Source of the DNA: an uncultured Candidatus Melainabacteria bacterium
GTDB taxonomy: Bacteria; Cyanobacteriota; Vampirovibrionia; Gastranaerophilales; Gastranaerophilaceae
DNA length: 47,310 nt
NCBI GenBank assembly: GCA_932182025.1
Contig: CAKNXK010000002.1
Location: 1-47,310 of the forward strand
Reading direction: 5' to 3'
Shown piece after piece: positions 16,765-24,904 of this stretch (the stretch's first letter is position 1; every line of letters starts with the position of its first letter). The notes under the pieces are model-generated. The model was given only the letters and a program-made list of their open reading frames with translations, was not told where the DNA came from and did not search any database. Both the position numbers and the translations under genes were made by a program.

Positions 16765-17621
16765 GACAAATACCTTTCTCCGGTATCAGGAATAATCGCC
16801 ACAATCAACTTTTCAGGATACTTTTGAGCCAACTCTTCTGCTGCTACAACATTAGCACCCGCTGAAATTCCACAAAACATACCGTGTTTATTAGCTAATT
16901 CTTTTGATTTATTAATTGCATCATCGCCTTCTACGGTTAAAATTCCATCAAGTTCTTTATCCTGACAGATTTCAGGAATAAAATTAGCACCAATACCCTG
17001 AATTTTATGCGGGCCAGCTTTGCCATCCGTAAACAAAGGACTTTCAGCAGGTTCAACCCCATACACATGAACACCTTGCAAATATTCCTTCAATCCAAAA
17101 GCAGTACCGCCTGTTCCAATACCTGCAACAACAATATCAACATTTTTGCCTGTATCGTCAAGAATTTCTTTAGCCGTTTGTTTATGAGCCTTCGGATTAT
17201 CAGGATTTGCAAACTGCATTGGAATCCAAGCATTGGGGTAACTGTTTTTAAGCTCAATCGCTTTTTCAACAGCCCCTTTCATTCCAAGTTCTTTTGGAGT
17301 CAAAACAAGTTCTGCACCATAAGCAGCTATCAGTTTACGACGCTCTTCTGACATACTTTCCGGCATGCAAATAATAAGTTTCATCCCAAGAACAGCGCAT
17401 ACCATTGCTAAGCCGATTCCTGTATTTCCGCTTGTAGGCTCAATTATAACAGTATCTTCATTAATATCGCCACGCTCAAGAGCAGAAGATATCATTGAAT
17501 AAGATGCCCTGTCTTTTACTGAACCCGACGGATTAAAATACTCAAGTTTTAACAAGATATTGTCCGAATATCTTACCAGAGGAGTATTTCCTATACATTC
17601 AAGAACATTATCGTATATCAT
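16758..17621 (-). CDS. cysK: Cysteine synthase (O-acetylserine thiol-lyase)
   Basis: The 287-residue PLP enzyme converts O-acetylserine and sulfide to cysteine. The PLP lysine is K36 in NPSGSVKDRAS. The phosphate-binding and substrate loops are EPTSGNTGIGLAM and GIGTGGTAFG, and it ends at the family's PDTGERYLS. It is slightly short at the C-terminus but complete. Its ATG overlaps the tyrS stop (ATGA), giving a tyrS-cysK-cysE operon. Confidence 0.95.
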   Translation of the reverse strand: MIYDNVLECIGNTPLVRYSDNILLKLEYFNPSGSVKDRASYSMISSALERGDINEDTVIIEPTSGNTGIGLAMVCAVLGMKLIICMPESMSEERRKLIAAYGAELVLTPKELGMKGAVEKAIELKNSYPNAWIPMQFANPDNPKAHKQTAKEILDDTGKNVDIVVAGIGTGGTAFGLKEYLQGVHVYGVEPAESPLFTDGKAGPHKIQGIGANFIPEICQDKELDGILTVEGDDAINKSKELANKHGMFCGISAGANVVAAEELAQKYPEKLIVAIIPDTGERYLSC

Positions 17622-18835
17622 ACTAATTTTGCGAACTTTCTTTTACCTGCCTGCAAAACTTTATCCATATTCGGAGTAACAACAAATGTCATATCTGAAA
17701 CTTTTTCTCCATCAAGTTTTACACCGCCTCCTTGAATAAGACGTTTTGCTTCACCTTTGCTCTGAACAAAATTCAAGTTTACAAGCAAATCTAAAATATT
17801 TATATCTGTGTCAATTTTAACACTTTCAATATCATCAGGAATTCCCTTATTGGATACAACATTAATAAAATCTTCCTGAGCCTTATCAGCACCCTCTTTG
17901 CCGTGATACTCTTCAGTAATCATATGAGCTAAGCGCATTTTAATATTACGAGGATTAACTGAACCTGACTCAATTTGTTTATCCATTTCAACAAGCTCAG
18001 ATTGTGGAACATCAGTTAAAAGTGAATAATAACGTGTAATCAATGTATCAGGAATACTCATCAGCTTGCCAAACATGTCTTTCGCGCTATCAGTCAATGA
18101 AATACAATGTTCAGGATATGTTTTAGACATTTTAACAACCCCGTCAGTACCCTCTAAAAGCGGTAATAACATAACATGCTGAGGATATTTTTTACCATAA
18201 GCTGATTGAATATCACGCCCTAAAAGTGTATTAAATCTCTGATCTGTACCGCCTAATTCTATATCAGAATCAATAGCAACAGAGTCATAAGCCTGCATTA
18301 AAGGATAGAAGAACTCATGAATAGAAATAGGTCTTCCGTCAGCATATCTTTTTGCAAAATCATCTCTAGTCATCATCTGAGCAACAGTAACCTGAGAAGA
18401 TAGTTTTAATAAATCCGTAAAACTCATTGGATGAAGCCAATCCGCATTATTGGTAACCTCAGCATTGGTTACATCCAAAACCTTTGACATTTGTTCGAAA
18501 TAAGACTTAGCATTTTCATCCACCTGTTCCTTAGTTAAAGCAGGTCTTGTATCAGATTTACCGGAAGGATCGCCTACCATAGCAGTAGCACCCCCGACAA
18601 TAAGAACAATCTGATGTCCAAGCGCCTGAAACTCTCTTAATTTTCTCATAACTACAGTATGACCAAGATGTAAATCAGGTCTTGTTGGATCCATGCCTAA
18701 TTTAACTCTTAATGGTTTATTATTATCAGCAGCATACTGCAATTTAGCTGCCAAACCCTGAGCACCATCCGGCAAAAATTCTGCATTACGAGTCAACTGC
18801 ATTGCTTGTTCTAAAAATTCTTGTCTTATTTCCAT
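17618..18835 (-). CDS. tyrS: Tyrosyl-tRNA synthetase
   Basis: This 405-residue class Ic synthetase charges tRNA-Tyr. The HIGH-type motif is HLGH at 56-59 (MDPTRPDLHLGHTV), the KMSKS motif is KMSKT in GVVKMSKTYPEH, and a C-terminal S4 domain (LVNLNFVQSKGEAKRLIQGGGVKL) binds the tRNA. The sequence is of the TyrZ-like type. GGGAG precedes the ATG. Its promoter is fused to the adhE terminator just upstream. Confidence 0.95.
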   Translation of the reverse strand: MEIRQEFLEQAMQLTRNAEFLPDGAQGLAAKLQYAADNNKPLRVKLGMDPTRPDLHLGHTVVMRKLREFQALGHQIVLIVGGATAMVGDPSGKSDTRPALTKEQVDENAKSYFEQMSKVLDVTNAEVTNNADWLHPMSFTDLLKLSSQVTVAQMMTRDDFAKRYADGRPISIHEFFYPLMQAYDSVAIDSDIELGGTDQRFNTLLGRDIQSAYGKKYPQHVMLLPLLEGTDGVVKMSKTYPEHCISLTDSAKDMFGKLMSIPDTLITRYYSLLTDVPQSELVEMDKQIESGSVNPRNIKMRLAHMITEEYHGKEGADKAQEDFINVVSNKGIPDDIESVKIDTDINILDLLVNLNFVQSKGEAKRLIQGGGVKLDGEKVSDMTFVVTPNMDKVLQAGKRKFAKLV

Positions 18836-18861
18836 TTTTTATACTCCCTTGATGATTATAA

Positions 18862-18870
18862 ATTATACCA
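18862..18870 (-). promoter_or_regulatory. Extended -10 promoter of tyrS
   Basis: On the minus strand TATAAT (18862-18867) with upstream TGG directly follows the six-T tract of the adhE terminator. The leader is about 20 bases and carries GGGAG. Confidence 0.6.
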
Positions 18871-18871
18871 T

Positions 18872-18903
18872 AAAAAAGAGGGCTGAGATTATCAGCCCTC
18901 TTT
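18872..18903 (-). terminator. Intrinsic terminator of adhE
   Basis: A perfect 12-bp stem (18875-18886 with 18892-18903) with a five-base loop ends in a T-tract on the minus strand (18872-18877). Confidence 0.85.
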
Positions 18904-18923
18904 CAAATCTCAAAAATTATATT

Positions 18924-21575
18924 CTACACATTACCGTAGTAAGCATCAATATAGATTTTCTTAATATCTTCCATCAACGGATATGCAGGGTTTGCACCTG
19001 TACATTGGTCGTCGAATGCAAGTTCAACCAATTCATCTAAGCTGTTCATGAATGTTGCTTCATCAACACCAAAATCTTTGATTGAATTTGGAAGTTCAAT
19101 TCTCTTCATCAAGTCATCAACTGCATTGATAAGAAGTTGAACTTTTTCATCATCATTGTTTCCGCCCAATCCTAATTCGTCTGCGATTTGACCGTATTTA
19201 GTCTTAGCACAAGGGAATTTGTATTGAGGGAAGATTGCTTGTTTATGTGGAGCATCAGATGCGTTGTATTTCATAACTTGTCTGATAAGAAGTGCGTTAG
19301 CTACACCGTGTGGAACATGGTACATAGCACCAAGTTTGTGAGCCATTGAGTGGCATAATCCTAAGAAAGAGTTAGCAAATGCCATACCTGCAATTGTTGC
19401 AGCATAGTGCATTTTTTCTCTTGCGATAGGATCTTTAGCACCTTCTTTGTATGAACGTTCTAAGTATCTGAATACCAACTTAGTTGCTTCTAAAGCATTT
19501 GAGTTTGTAAAGTTTGTAGCCATACAAGAAACATAAGCTTCGATAGCGTGAACTAATGCGTCAATACCTGATGCAGAAGTCAAGCCTTTTGGCATACCGT
19601 CAACAAAGTTAGGGTCAACAATCGCCATATTAGGTGTTAAAGCGTAATCAGCGATTGCGTATTTAACGTGAGTTTCGTCATCAGTGATGATAGCGAATGG
19701 AGTTGTTTCAGAACCTGTACCTGAAGTTGTAGGGATAGCAACCATTGTAGCTTTTTTACCTAATTCAGGAATAGAACAGATTCTCTTTCTGATATCCATA
19801 AATCTCATTGCGATATCTTCGAAGTTTGTATCAGGTTGTTCGTACAATAACCACATAATCTTAGCAGCATCCATTGGAGAACCGCCACCAAGAGAAATGA
19901 TTACATCAGGTTCAAACGGTTTTAACACAGCCATTGCTTGATTAATTGTTGACAATGTTGGATCCGGTTTAACATCAAAGAATACTTCGTGTTCAATACC
20001 GATTTCGTCAAGAACCTTAGTAATATTATCTACAGCGCCAGAATTGAATAAGAATCTGTCTGTAACGATAAATGCACGTTTTTTACCGGCAAGTTCTCTT
20101 AATGCAAGGTCTAATGCACCTCTCTTGAAGTAAACTTTAGGTGGAACCTTAAACCATAACATATTTTCTCTCCTTTCAGCAACTGTTTTGTAGTTAAGTA
20201 AGTTTTCAACGCCTACGTTACCTGAAACAGCGTTACCGCCCCAAGAACCGCAGCCAAGTGTCAAAGATGGTTCTAACTTGAAGTTGAATAAGTCACCAAT
20301 ACCGCCTTGAGATGATGGTGAGTTAATCAATACACGGCAAGAAGGCATTTTCTTAGCATATGCATCAATTCTATCGCTAGAACGTTCATCTGTATAAAGA
20401 ACTGAAGTGTGACCTGCTCCACCGTGTGATACAAGGAAGTAAGCCTTTTCAGCTGCATCTTCAAAATCAGAAGCTCTGTAAAGAGTAAGAATTGGAGAAA
20501 GTTTTTCTCTTGAGAATGGATCTTCCCAATTAACTTCACCGCGTTCAGCAAGAAGAACTTTAGCGTTTTCAGGAACTGAGAAACCAGAAAGTTCTGCAAT
20601 TCTGTGAGCTGATTGACCAACGATGTCAGGGTGAGCTGTACCGCGTTTTGGATCGATAAATGGAAGGTCAATCATTTTTTGTTGTTCTTCAGCGTTAACA
20701 AGGTAAGCACCTCTGTATTGGAATTCAGCTTTAACAGCTTCATAAACACTGTCAACAACTACTACTGATTGTTCAGAAGCACAAATCATACCGTTGTCAA
20801 AAGTTTTTGACATAAGAATATATGATACAGCCATTTTGATATCAGCAGTTTCATCGATTACAACTGATGTATTACCAGGACCAACACCTAAAGCAGGGTT
20901 ACCTGATGAGTATGCAGCTTTAACCATGCCAGGACCACCTGTTGCTAAGATACAATCAATTGAATCGTGGTGCATTAAAGCGTTTGAAAGTTCGATTGAA
21001 GGAACATCAATCCATCCGATAATATCTTCCGGAGCACCAGCTTTAACTGCAGCTTCAAGAACTAATTTAGCAGCTGCGATTGTGCAGTCTTTAGCCCTTG
21101 GGTGTGGTGAGAAGATAATTGCATTTCTTGTTTTTAAAGCGATTAAAGATTTGAAAATCGCAGTTGAAGTTGGGTTAGTTGTAGGAACGATACCTGCAAT
21201 AACGCCAAGAGGTTCAGCAACGATTTTAATACCGTTAGCTTTGTCTTCTTTTATGATTCCGCAAGTTTTTGCGTTTTTGTGTTTGTTATAAATGTATTCA
21301 GAAGCGAAGTGGTTCTTGATAATTTTATCTTCAAGAACACCCATTCCTGTTTCTTTAACAGCCATACGTGCTAAAGGAATACGTGCTTTGTCAGCAGCAG
21401 CTGCAGCAGCTTTGAATATAGCATCAACTTGTTCTTGAGAATAAGTTGCGAAAATCTTTTGAGCTTTTTTAACCTTAGAAATAAGTACTTCTAATTGGTC
21501 AAGTGTTTCAACAACACTTGGAGCGTTAAGAGATTCTTCAAGCTGTTCAACAGTTTTTTTTGTTTTTGTTGCCAT
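18924..21575 (-). CDS. adhE: Bifunctional acetaldehyde-CoA / alcohol dehydrogenase
   Basis: The 883-residue fusion enzyme reduces acetyl-CoA to acetaldehyde and then to ethanol, re-oxidising two NADH in fermentation. The N-terminal aldehyde dehydrogenase has its catalytic C265 in DNGMICASEQ. The C-terminal Fe-dependent alcohol dehydrogenase has ISLGGGSPMDAAK and the metal histidines in GLCHSMAHKLGAMYHVPHG. Both halves are complete, and AdhE usually forms spirosomes. It has an excellent sigma-70 promoter, AGGAGA before the ATG, an intrinsic terminator, and inverted repeats upstream that could bind a redox regulator. Confidence 0.96.
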   Translation of the reverse strand: MATKTKKTVEQLEESLNAPSVVETLDQLEVLISKVKKAQKIFATYSQEQVDAIFKAAAAAADKARIPLARMAVKETGMGVLEDKIIKNHFASEYIYNKHKNAKTCGIIKEDKANGIKIVAEPLGVIAGIVPTTNPTSTAIFKSLIALKTRNAIIFSPHPRAKDCTIAAAKLVLEAAVKAGAPEDIIGWIDVPSIELSNALMHHDSIDCILATGGPGMVKAAYSSGNPALGVGPGNTSVVIDETADIKMAVSYILMSKTFDNGMICASEQSVVVVDSVYEAVKAEFQYRGAYLVNAEEQQKMIDLPFIDPKRGTAHPDIVGQSAHRIAELSGFSVPENAKVLLAERGEVNWEDPFSREKLSPILTLYRASDFEDAAEKAYFLVSHGGAGHTSVLYTDERSSDRIDAYAKKMPSCRVLINSPSSQGGIGDLFNFKLEPSLTLGCGSWGGNAVSGNVGVENLLNYKTVAERRENMLWFKVPPKVYFKRGALDLALRELAGKKRAFIVTDRFLFNSGAVDNITKVLDEIGIEHEVFFDVKPDPTLSTINQAMAVLKPFEPDVIISLGGGSPMDAAKIMWLLYEQPDTNFEDIAMRFMDIRKRICSIPELGKKATMVAIPTTSGTGSETTPFAIITDDETHVKYAIADYALTPNMAIVDPNFVDGMPKGLTSASGIDALVHAIEAYVSCMATNFTNSNALEATKLVFRYLERSYKEGAKDPIAREKMHYAATIAGMAFANSFLGLCHSMAHKLGAMYHVPHGVANALLIRQVMKYNASDAPHKQAIFPQYKFPCAKTKYGQIADELGLGGNNDDEKVQLLINAVDDLMKRIELPNSIKDFGVDEATFMNSLDELVELAFDDQCTGANPAYPLMEDIKKIYIDAYYGNV

Positions 21576-21591
21576 GATTTGTGTCTCCTAT

Positions 21592-21627
21592 CTTGTGTAC
21601 AAGCATACACTAATATTACAACACAAG
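21592..21627. promoter_or_regulatory. Inverted repeat around the adhE transcription start
   Basis: CTTGTGT (21592-21598) and ACACAAG (21621-21627) form a 7-bp inverted repeat with a 22-base spacer flanking the -10 and start of adhE. The half-sites resemble TTGTG/CACAA of Rex, but the spacing is not the Rex spacing. Confidence 0.25.
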
Positions 21628-21643
21628 GGTTTTAGAGTGTCAA
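21615..21643 (-). promoter_or_regulatory. Promoter of adhE
   Basis: On the minus strand TTGACA (21638-21643), a 17-base spacer and TGTAAT (21615-21620). The start is predicted near 21608, giving a leader of about 33 bases. Confidence 0.7.
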
Positions 21644-21705
21644 TAAACGGGTATTTCAGACAAAAATATAGAAAAACGGCTGAACTCCTTCGCCTGAAAT
21701 GATTT

Positions 21706-21730
21706 AGAGAGTGTATAACATACACTCTCT
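21706..21730. repeat. Perfect 11-bp palindrome upstream of adhE
   Basis: AGAGAGTGTAT (21706-21716) and ATACACTCTCT (21720-21730) are separated by AAC. No T-tract follows on either strand, so it is not a typical terminator. It lies about 100 bases upstream of the adhE start of transcription. Confidence 0.5.
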
Positions 21731-21756
21731 AAGAAAAACTTAATAAAATCTTTATA

Positions 21757-21784
21757 TTTAAAAAAGAGAGGATATTATCCTCTC
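21757..21784 (-). terminator. Intrinsic terminator of tRNA-Val
   Basis: GAGAGGAT (21766-21773) and ATCCTCTC (21777-21784) form an 8-bp stem with a three-base loop, followed on the minus strand by a T-rich tract at 21757-21765. Confidence 0.8.
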
Positions 21785-21789
21785 CTATT

Positions 21790-21862
21790 TGGGCGATACG
21801 TGACTCGAACACGTGACCCCCACAATGTCGATGTGATGCGCTACCAACTGCGCTAATCGCCC
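21790..21862 (-). tRNA. tRNA-Val (anticodon GAC)
   Basis: A 73-base cloverleaf on the minus strand with acceptor stem GGGCGAT/ATCGCCC, D-arm GCGC-AGTTGGTA-GCGC, anticodon loop TCGACAT (anticodon GAC) and T-arm ACGTG-TTCGAGT-CACGT. The discriminator base is A and CCA is not encoded. A TTGCAA element at 21892-21897 with an A+T-rich -10 is a likely promoter. Confidence 0.95.
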
Positions 21863-21897
21863 ACATATCAATAATAACATAAACAAATATATTGCAA

Positions 21898-21993
21898 CTT
21901 CAACCGACGCAAACCTCCTTGTAGTCTCACAGCAGAGGACAACTTGGAATCTTAAACCTGCCGGTAGCATTGTGAAATGTCATCCGACCCTTG
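21898..21993. other. G+C-richer intergenic patch of unknown nature
   Basis: About 90 bases between tRNA-Val and the fliC terminator are much richer in G+C than the surrounding intergenic DNA, and no ORF is convincing. It might be a structured RNA or a decayed element. I could not match it to a known RNA family. Confidence 0.3.
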
Positions 21994-22029
21994 TTAAAAA
22001 AATAAAAAGGGACTGAATAAATCAATCCC
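21994..22029 (-). terminator. Intrinsic terminator of the flagellin gene
   Basis: GGGACTGA (22009-22016) and TCAATCCC (22022-22029) form an 8-bp stem including one G-U pair in the minus-strand RNA, followed by a long T-rich tract at 21994-22008. Confidence 0.75.
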
Positions 22030-22069
22030 ACATATAAGTACATATCCCAATCAACAACAAATTTAAAAT

Positions 22070-22918
22070 TTATATCAAGTTCAAAGCGATACTTGGCAGC
22101 TGGTTAGCTGTCGAAAGCAATGTTGCAGACGCTTGCTGCAAGATTTGAGCCTTAATATAATTTGAAGATTCTTCTGCAACATCTGTATCTCTTAAAGTAG
22201 ATAAAGATGATGTTAGGTTTTGAGCTTGAACATCAATCGCCGTAATCGCAGAATCAATTCTGTTTTGAGCCGCACCGATATTTGTAGCTCTTGATGACAA
22301 TGTTTGAATAGCTGTATCCAAATTTGTTAGCTCAGCAGGCGCAGTGTCATTAGCCGAGCAAGCTGTTGCCATCTCTTCAACATCCTTACCTAACAAATCA
22401 TTAACCGTAGTCTTTTCAAACAATCCCTTGCTAAGAATAATTTGTGAATTTGCATCTGCATATAGCCCAACCTGAAGCTTAATATCTGCAGTTATTTCAC
22501 CAGTCATTAATTTAACACCGTTAAACTCAGCATTTGCAGCAATACGGTCAAATTCTTCTAAACGAGCTGTTATTTCTGCTCTGATAGCAGCTAAAGAAGA
22601 ACTTCCGTACGTACCGTTTGCTGCTTGTTCCGTTAAATCTCTTACACGCTGTAAATGACCAGCCAACAATGAATAAGTTTCTTCGGTTGTAGTCAACATA
22701 TCATTACCTGTTGAAGCATTATCAGCAGCAACATCTAATGAACTCAACTGAGTCGCCCAAAGTTTTGAAATCGCATAATCAGCAGCATTATCTTTAGCGT
22801 GGTTAACCTTATAACCGGTTGTCATTCTTTCAATTGAAGTATTCAATGCATTTGTCGCGCTGTTTAAATTTCTTTGCGCAATAATCGAAGAAACATTAGT
22901 GTTTATCGTAAGAGCCAT
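22070..22918 (-). CDS. fliC: Flagellin
   Basis: The 282-residue protein has the conserved N-terminal D0/D1 region (MALTINTNVSSIIAQRNLN, then IERMTTGYKVNHAKDNAADYAIS) and the C-terminal D1/D0 region ending QQASATLLSTANQLPSIALNLI. Only a short middle remains, so the outer D2/D3 domains are absent. Flagellins are exported by the flagellar type III system and polymerise into the filament. No other flagellar gene is in the window. The nearest ribosome-like AAGGA lies almost against the ATG. The 5' region contains two hairpins and no clear sigma-28 promoter. Confidence 0.93.
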   Translation of the reverse strand: MALTINTNVSSIIAQRNLNSATNALNTSIERMTTGYKVNHAKDNAADYAISKLWATQLSSLDVAADNASTGNDMLTTTEETYSLLAGHLQRVRDLTEQAANGTYGSSSLAAIRAEITARLEEFDRIAANAEFNGVKLMTGEITADIKLQVGLYADANSQIILSKGLFEKTTVNDLLGKDVEEMATACSANDTAPAELTNLDTAIQTLSSRATNIGAAQNRIDSAITAIDVQAQNLTSSLSTLRDTDVAEESSNYIKAQILQQASATLLSTANQLPSIALNLI

Positions 22919-23232
22919 GTCCTTAAAAAACCTTTCCGTGACAGCAGTTATAAACTGTCATATAAATCCCTAATCTATACTATCTTGAGTACACAAACCC
23001 TCAATTTCTCTCTCAAAGGGTTTATATATATCTCACATATCCTTGTATACAAACATTATAGATTAACTGTATAAAAAATACACCATGCCTTTTTAATATT
23101 TTTACATTTTTTAACATTTTGCCGGAGGACAAACCTTCTTATCCGCCTCTGATGTAAAACTACAATCGAGTTCTCATTGGTTGGATTAAAGTTGTGTTAT
23201 AATAAATACATATATAAAAAGGGGAGATTAAT
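22919..23232. other. Divergent intergenic region between fliC and the PfkB gene (314 bp)
   Basis: No gene is supported. The region holds a hairpin-forming fliC leader (22939-22960), a 7-bp inverted repeat AAACCCT/AGGGTTT (22995-23023), an HLR1-like direct repeat (23101-23118), a G+C-richer patch (about 23119-23170) and the promoter of the PfkB gene, an extended -10 TGTTATAAT at about 23195-23206. Confidence 0.5.
23101..23118 (+). promoter_or_regulatory. HLR1-like direct repeat between fliC and the PfkB gene
   Basis: TTTACATT and TTAACATT are separated by two bases, matching 15 of 16 constrained HLR1 positions. It could serve either of the divergent genes. The region is very A+T rich, so this is weaker evidence than the sites at 67 and 2079. 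Confidence 0.3.
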
Positions 23233-24276
23233 ATGCCTAAAGTTATTACAATTGGCAGTGCCACAATGGATGTATTTGTAGAGTGTGATGAAGCAAACAT
23301 CGTTTCTGTTTGCTCAAAAAATAAAAGTTCGGATTTCATGAGTTACCCTTATGGCTCGAAAATTGATATTTCTACTTTTTCTTCAAATGTCGGCGGAGGC
23401 GGAATTAACACAGCATGCAGCTTCGCAAAATTAGGATTTGAAACCTCTGCAATATTCAAAATCGGCAATGACATCTATTCGGATGGTATATTAGAATTCT
23501 TTAAAACACATAATGTAAATTTGGATAATATTATTCAAAGAGAAGATACTTCAACCGGCTTTTCTATAATATTAGTAAGTTTTCAAGGTGACAGAACAGT
23601 TCTGGCACACCGAGGCGCAAATGCAGAAATAAAAGAAGCTGAAATCAGTTTTGAAGCTATTAAAAACGCTGATTTTATCTATATTGCACCACTTAACGGA
23701 GAGTCAAACAAAGTTCTGGAACCTATAGTAGAATTTGCACATACACACAACACCAAAATATGTTTTAATGCAGGAACAACCAGCATAAAAAGAGGGTTTC
23801 AACATCTTAACAAAATTCTTTCATCTGCTCATATAGTTGTAATGAACAAAGAAGAAGCAAGCATGACTACAGGAATACAAGTTCGTCCTGATACTAAAAC
23901 AGAAAAATTCTCTCATGAACTTATCCACCAAGATATTAAACAAATGCTTCAAACTTTGAAAGTAAAAGACTATCAAATAATTGTTATAACCGACGGTAAC
24001 AAAGGTGCTTATGCTTATGATGGTGATAAATTCTATTTTTGCGAACCATTCCCTTCTCCGGTAGTTTCAACACTCGGAGCCGGAGATGCTTTTGCATCCA
24101 CATTCTGTGCAGCTTTAAACAGAACAGATATTAATATAGGAAAAGCTCTTATGTATGGTTCTGTAAACTCCGCTTCCGTTGTTTCAAAATTTGGTGCAAC
24201 AGAAGGTCAATTGAGCTTTGAAGAAATAGAAGAAAGACTTAAAAACTCACCGGAGTACACTTATTTAATAGGTTAA
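23233..24276 (+). CDS. PfkB-family carbohydrate/nucleoside kinase
   Basis: This 347-residue ribokinase-type enzyme phosphorylates a sugar or nucleoside. It shows the N-terminal NVGGGGINTACSFAKLG signature and the C-terminal PfkB signature STLGAGDAFAS with catalytic base D285. HRGAN near residue 127 fits the sugar-binding lid region. The substrate (ribose, adenosine, fructose-6-phosphate or other) cannot be read from sequence alone. GGGGAG precedes the ATG. It is followed two bases later by the nuclease gene and heads a PfkB-nuclease-tatD-tlyA operon. Confidence 0.88.
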   Translation: MPKVITIGSATMDVFVECDEANIVSVCSKNKSSDFMSYPYGSKIDISTFSSNVGGGGINTACSFAKLGFETSAIFKIGNDIYSDGILEFFKTHNVNLDNIIQREDTSTGFSIILVSFQGDRTVLAHRGANAEIKEAEISFEAIKNADFIYIAPLNGESNKVLEPIVEFAHTHNTKICFNAGTTSIKRGFQHLNKILSSAHIVVMNKEEASMTTGIQVRPDTKTEKFSHELIHQDIKQMLQTLKVKDYQIIVITDGNKGAYAYDGDKFYFCEPFPSPVVSTLGAGDAFASTFCAALNRTDINIGKALMYGSVNSASVVSKFGATEGQLSFEEIEERLKNSPEYTYLIG

Positions 24277-24277
24277 T

Positions 24278-24901
24278 ATGATTCAGCAATTTTCACCTAA
24301 TATGTTAAAAACATTTGTACTCTGCCCTAAGAAGTTTGAGTTTAAATACATAAAAGGAATTTCCATGCCTGTAAACGATGAAATATTTGAAACAGGTAAA
24401 AATATTCACGCACTCGCTTCATATTATTTGCGAAAAGAAAATATTGATAAAATGGAAGCTTCACTTAATCCAAATGAGAAGATTTTATGGAACTATCTAA
24501 AAGGATTAAATTATTTAGGGTATGAATGCATTAATACTGAGTACAATCTGGCAGTAAAGATTGGTAATCATTTTTTTGGTGGGCGTTTAGATGCATTAGT
24601 AAAAAACAATGGGAAATACTATATACTAGACTATAAAACCGGCTCAATACCTAAAAATGCTGCTTTTGATTTTCAAACAATGATTTATTTATTATGTGTA
24701 AGAAAATTCTTTAAAACAGATAACGTCTCCTTTGTATATCTTGATTTAAAAGGCAAATCAGAAGTAAAAATTGAATTAACCGAAAATCTAATTAGCGAAT
24801 ATGAGAACAAACTGGTTGCAATTGCAAATAAAATAGATAAAGAAGAATTTTCACCAACAAACTGCTCTAATTGTGAATTTGATATTATATGCTATCATTA
24901 A
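24278..24901 (+). CDS. PD-(D/E)XK nuclease with Fe-S cysteines (RecB/Cas4/AddB-like)
   Basis: The 207-residue protein is a stand-alone nuclease of the RecB/Cas4/AddB group. Active-site residues are H44, D105 (GGRLDAL), D118-Y-K120 (YILDYKTG) and Q133-x3-Y137 (QTMIY). A [4Fe-4S] pattern is clear: C16 (LCPKKFEFKY) plus C196-x2-C199-x5-C205 at the C-terminus, as in AddB, Dna2 and Cas4. It should cut or resect DNA ends. No CRISPR array or cas gene is present, so it is not a Cas4 here. It lies between a PfkB kinase and tatD in an operon and starts one base after the kinase stop. Confidence 0.85.
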   Translation: MIQQFSPNMLKTFVLCPKKFEFKYIKGISMPVNDEIFETGKNIHALASYYLRKENIDKMEASLNPNEKILWNYLKGLNYLGYECINTEYNLAVKIGNHFFGGRLDALVKNNGKYYILDYKTGSIPKNAAFDFQTMIYLLCVRKFFKTDNVSFVYLDLKGKSEVKIELTENLISEYENKLVAIANKIDKEEFSPTNCSNCEFDIICYH

Positions 24902-24904
24902 CTT

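Noticed and set aside
21592..21627. Rex operator at adhE
   Set aside because: Half-sites resemble TTGTG/CACAA, but the spacer is far longer than the Rex consensus, so it is listed only as an inverted repeat.
22874..23074. 66-residue ORF antisense to the flagellin leader
   Set aside because: No ribosome site, low-complexity composition, and it overlaps the fliC 5' end and leader.
24278..24901. CRISPR-Cas locus based on a Cas4-like protein
   Set aside because: No repeat array or other cas gene is present; the nuclease sits in a kinase-tatD-tlyA operon.
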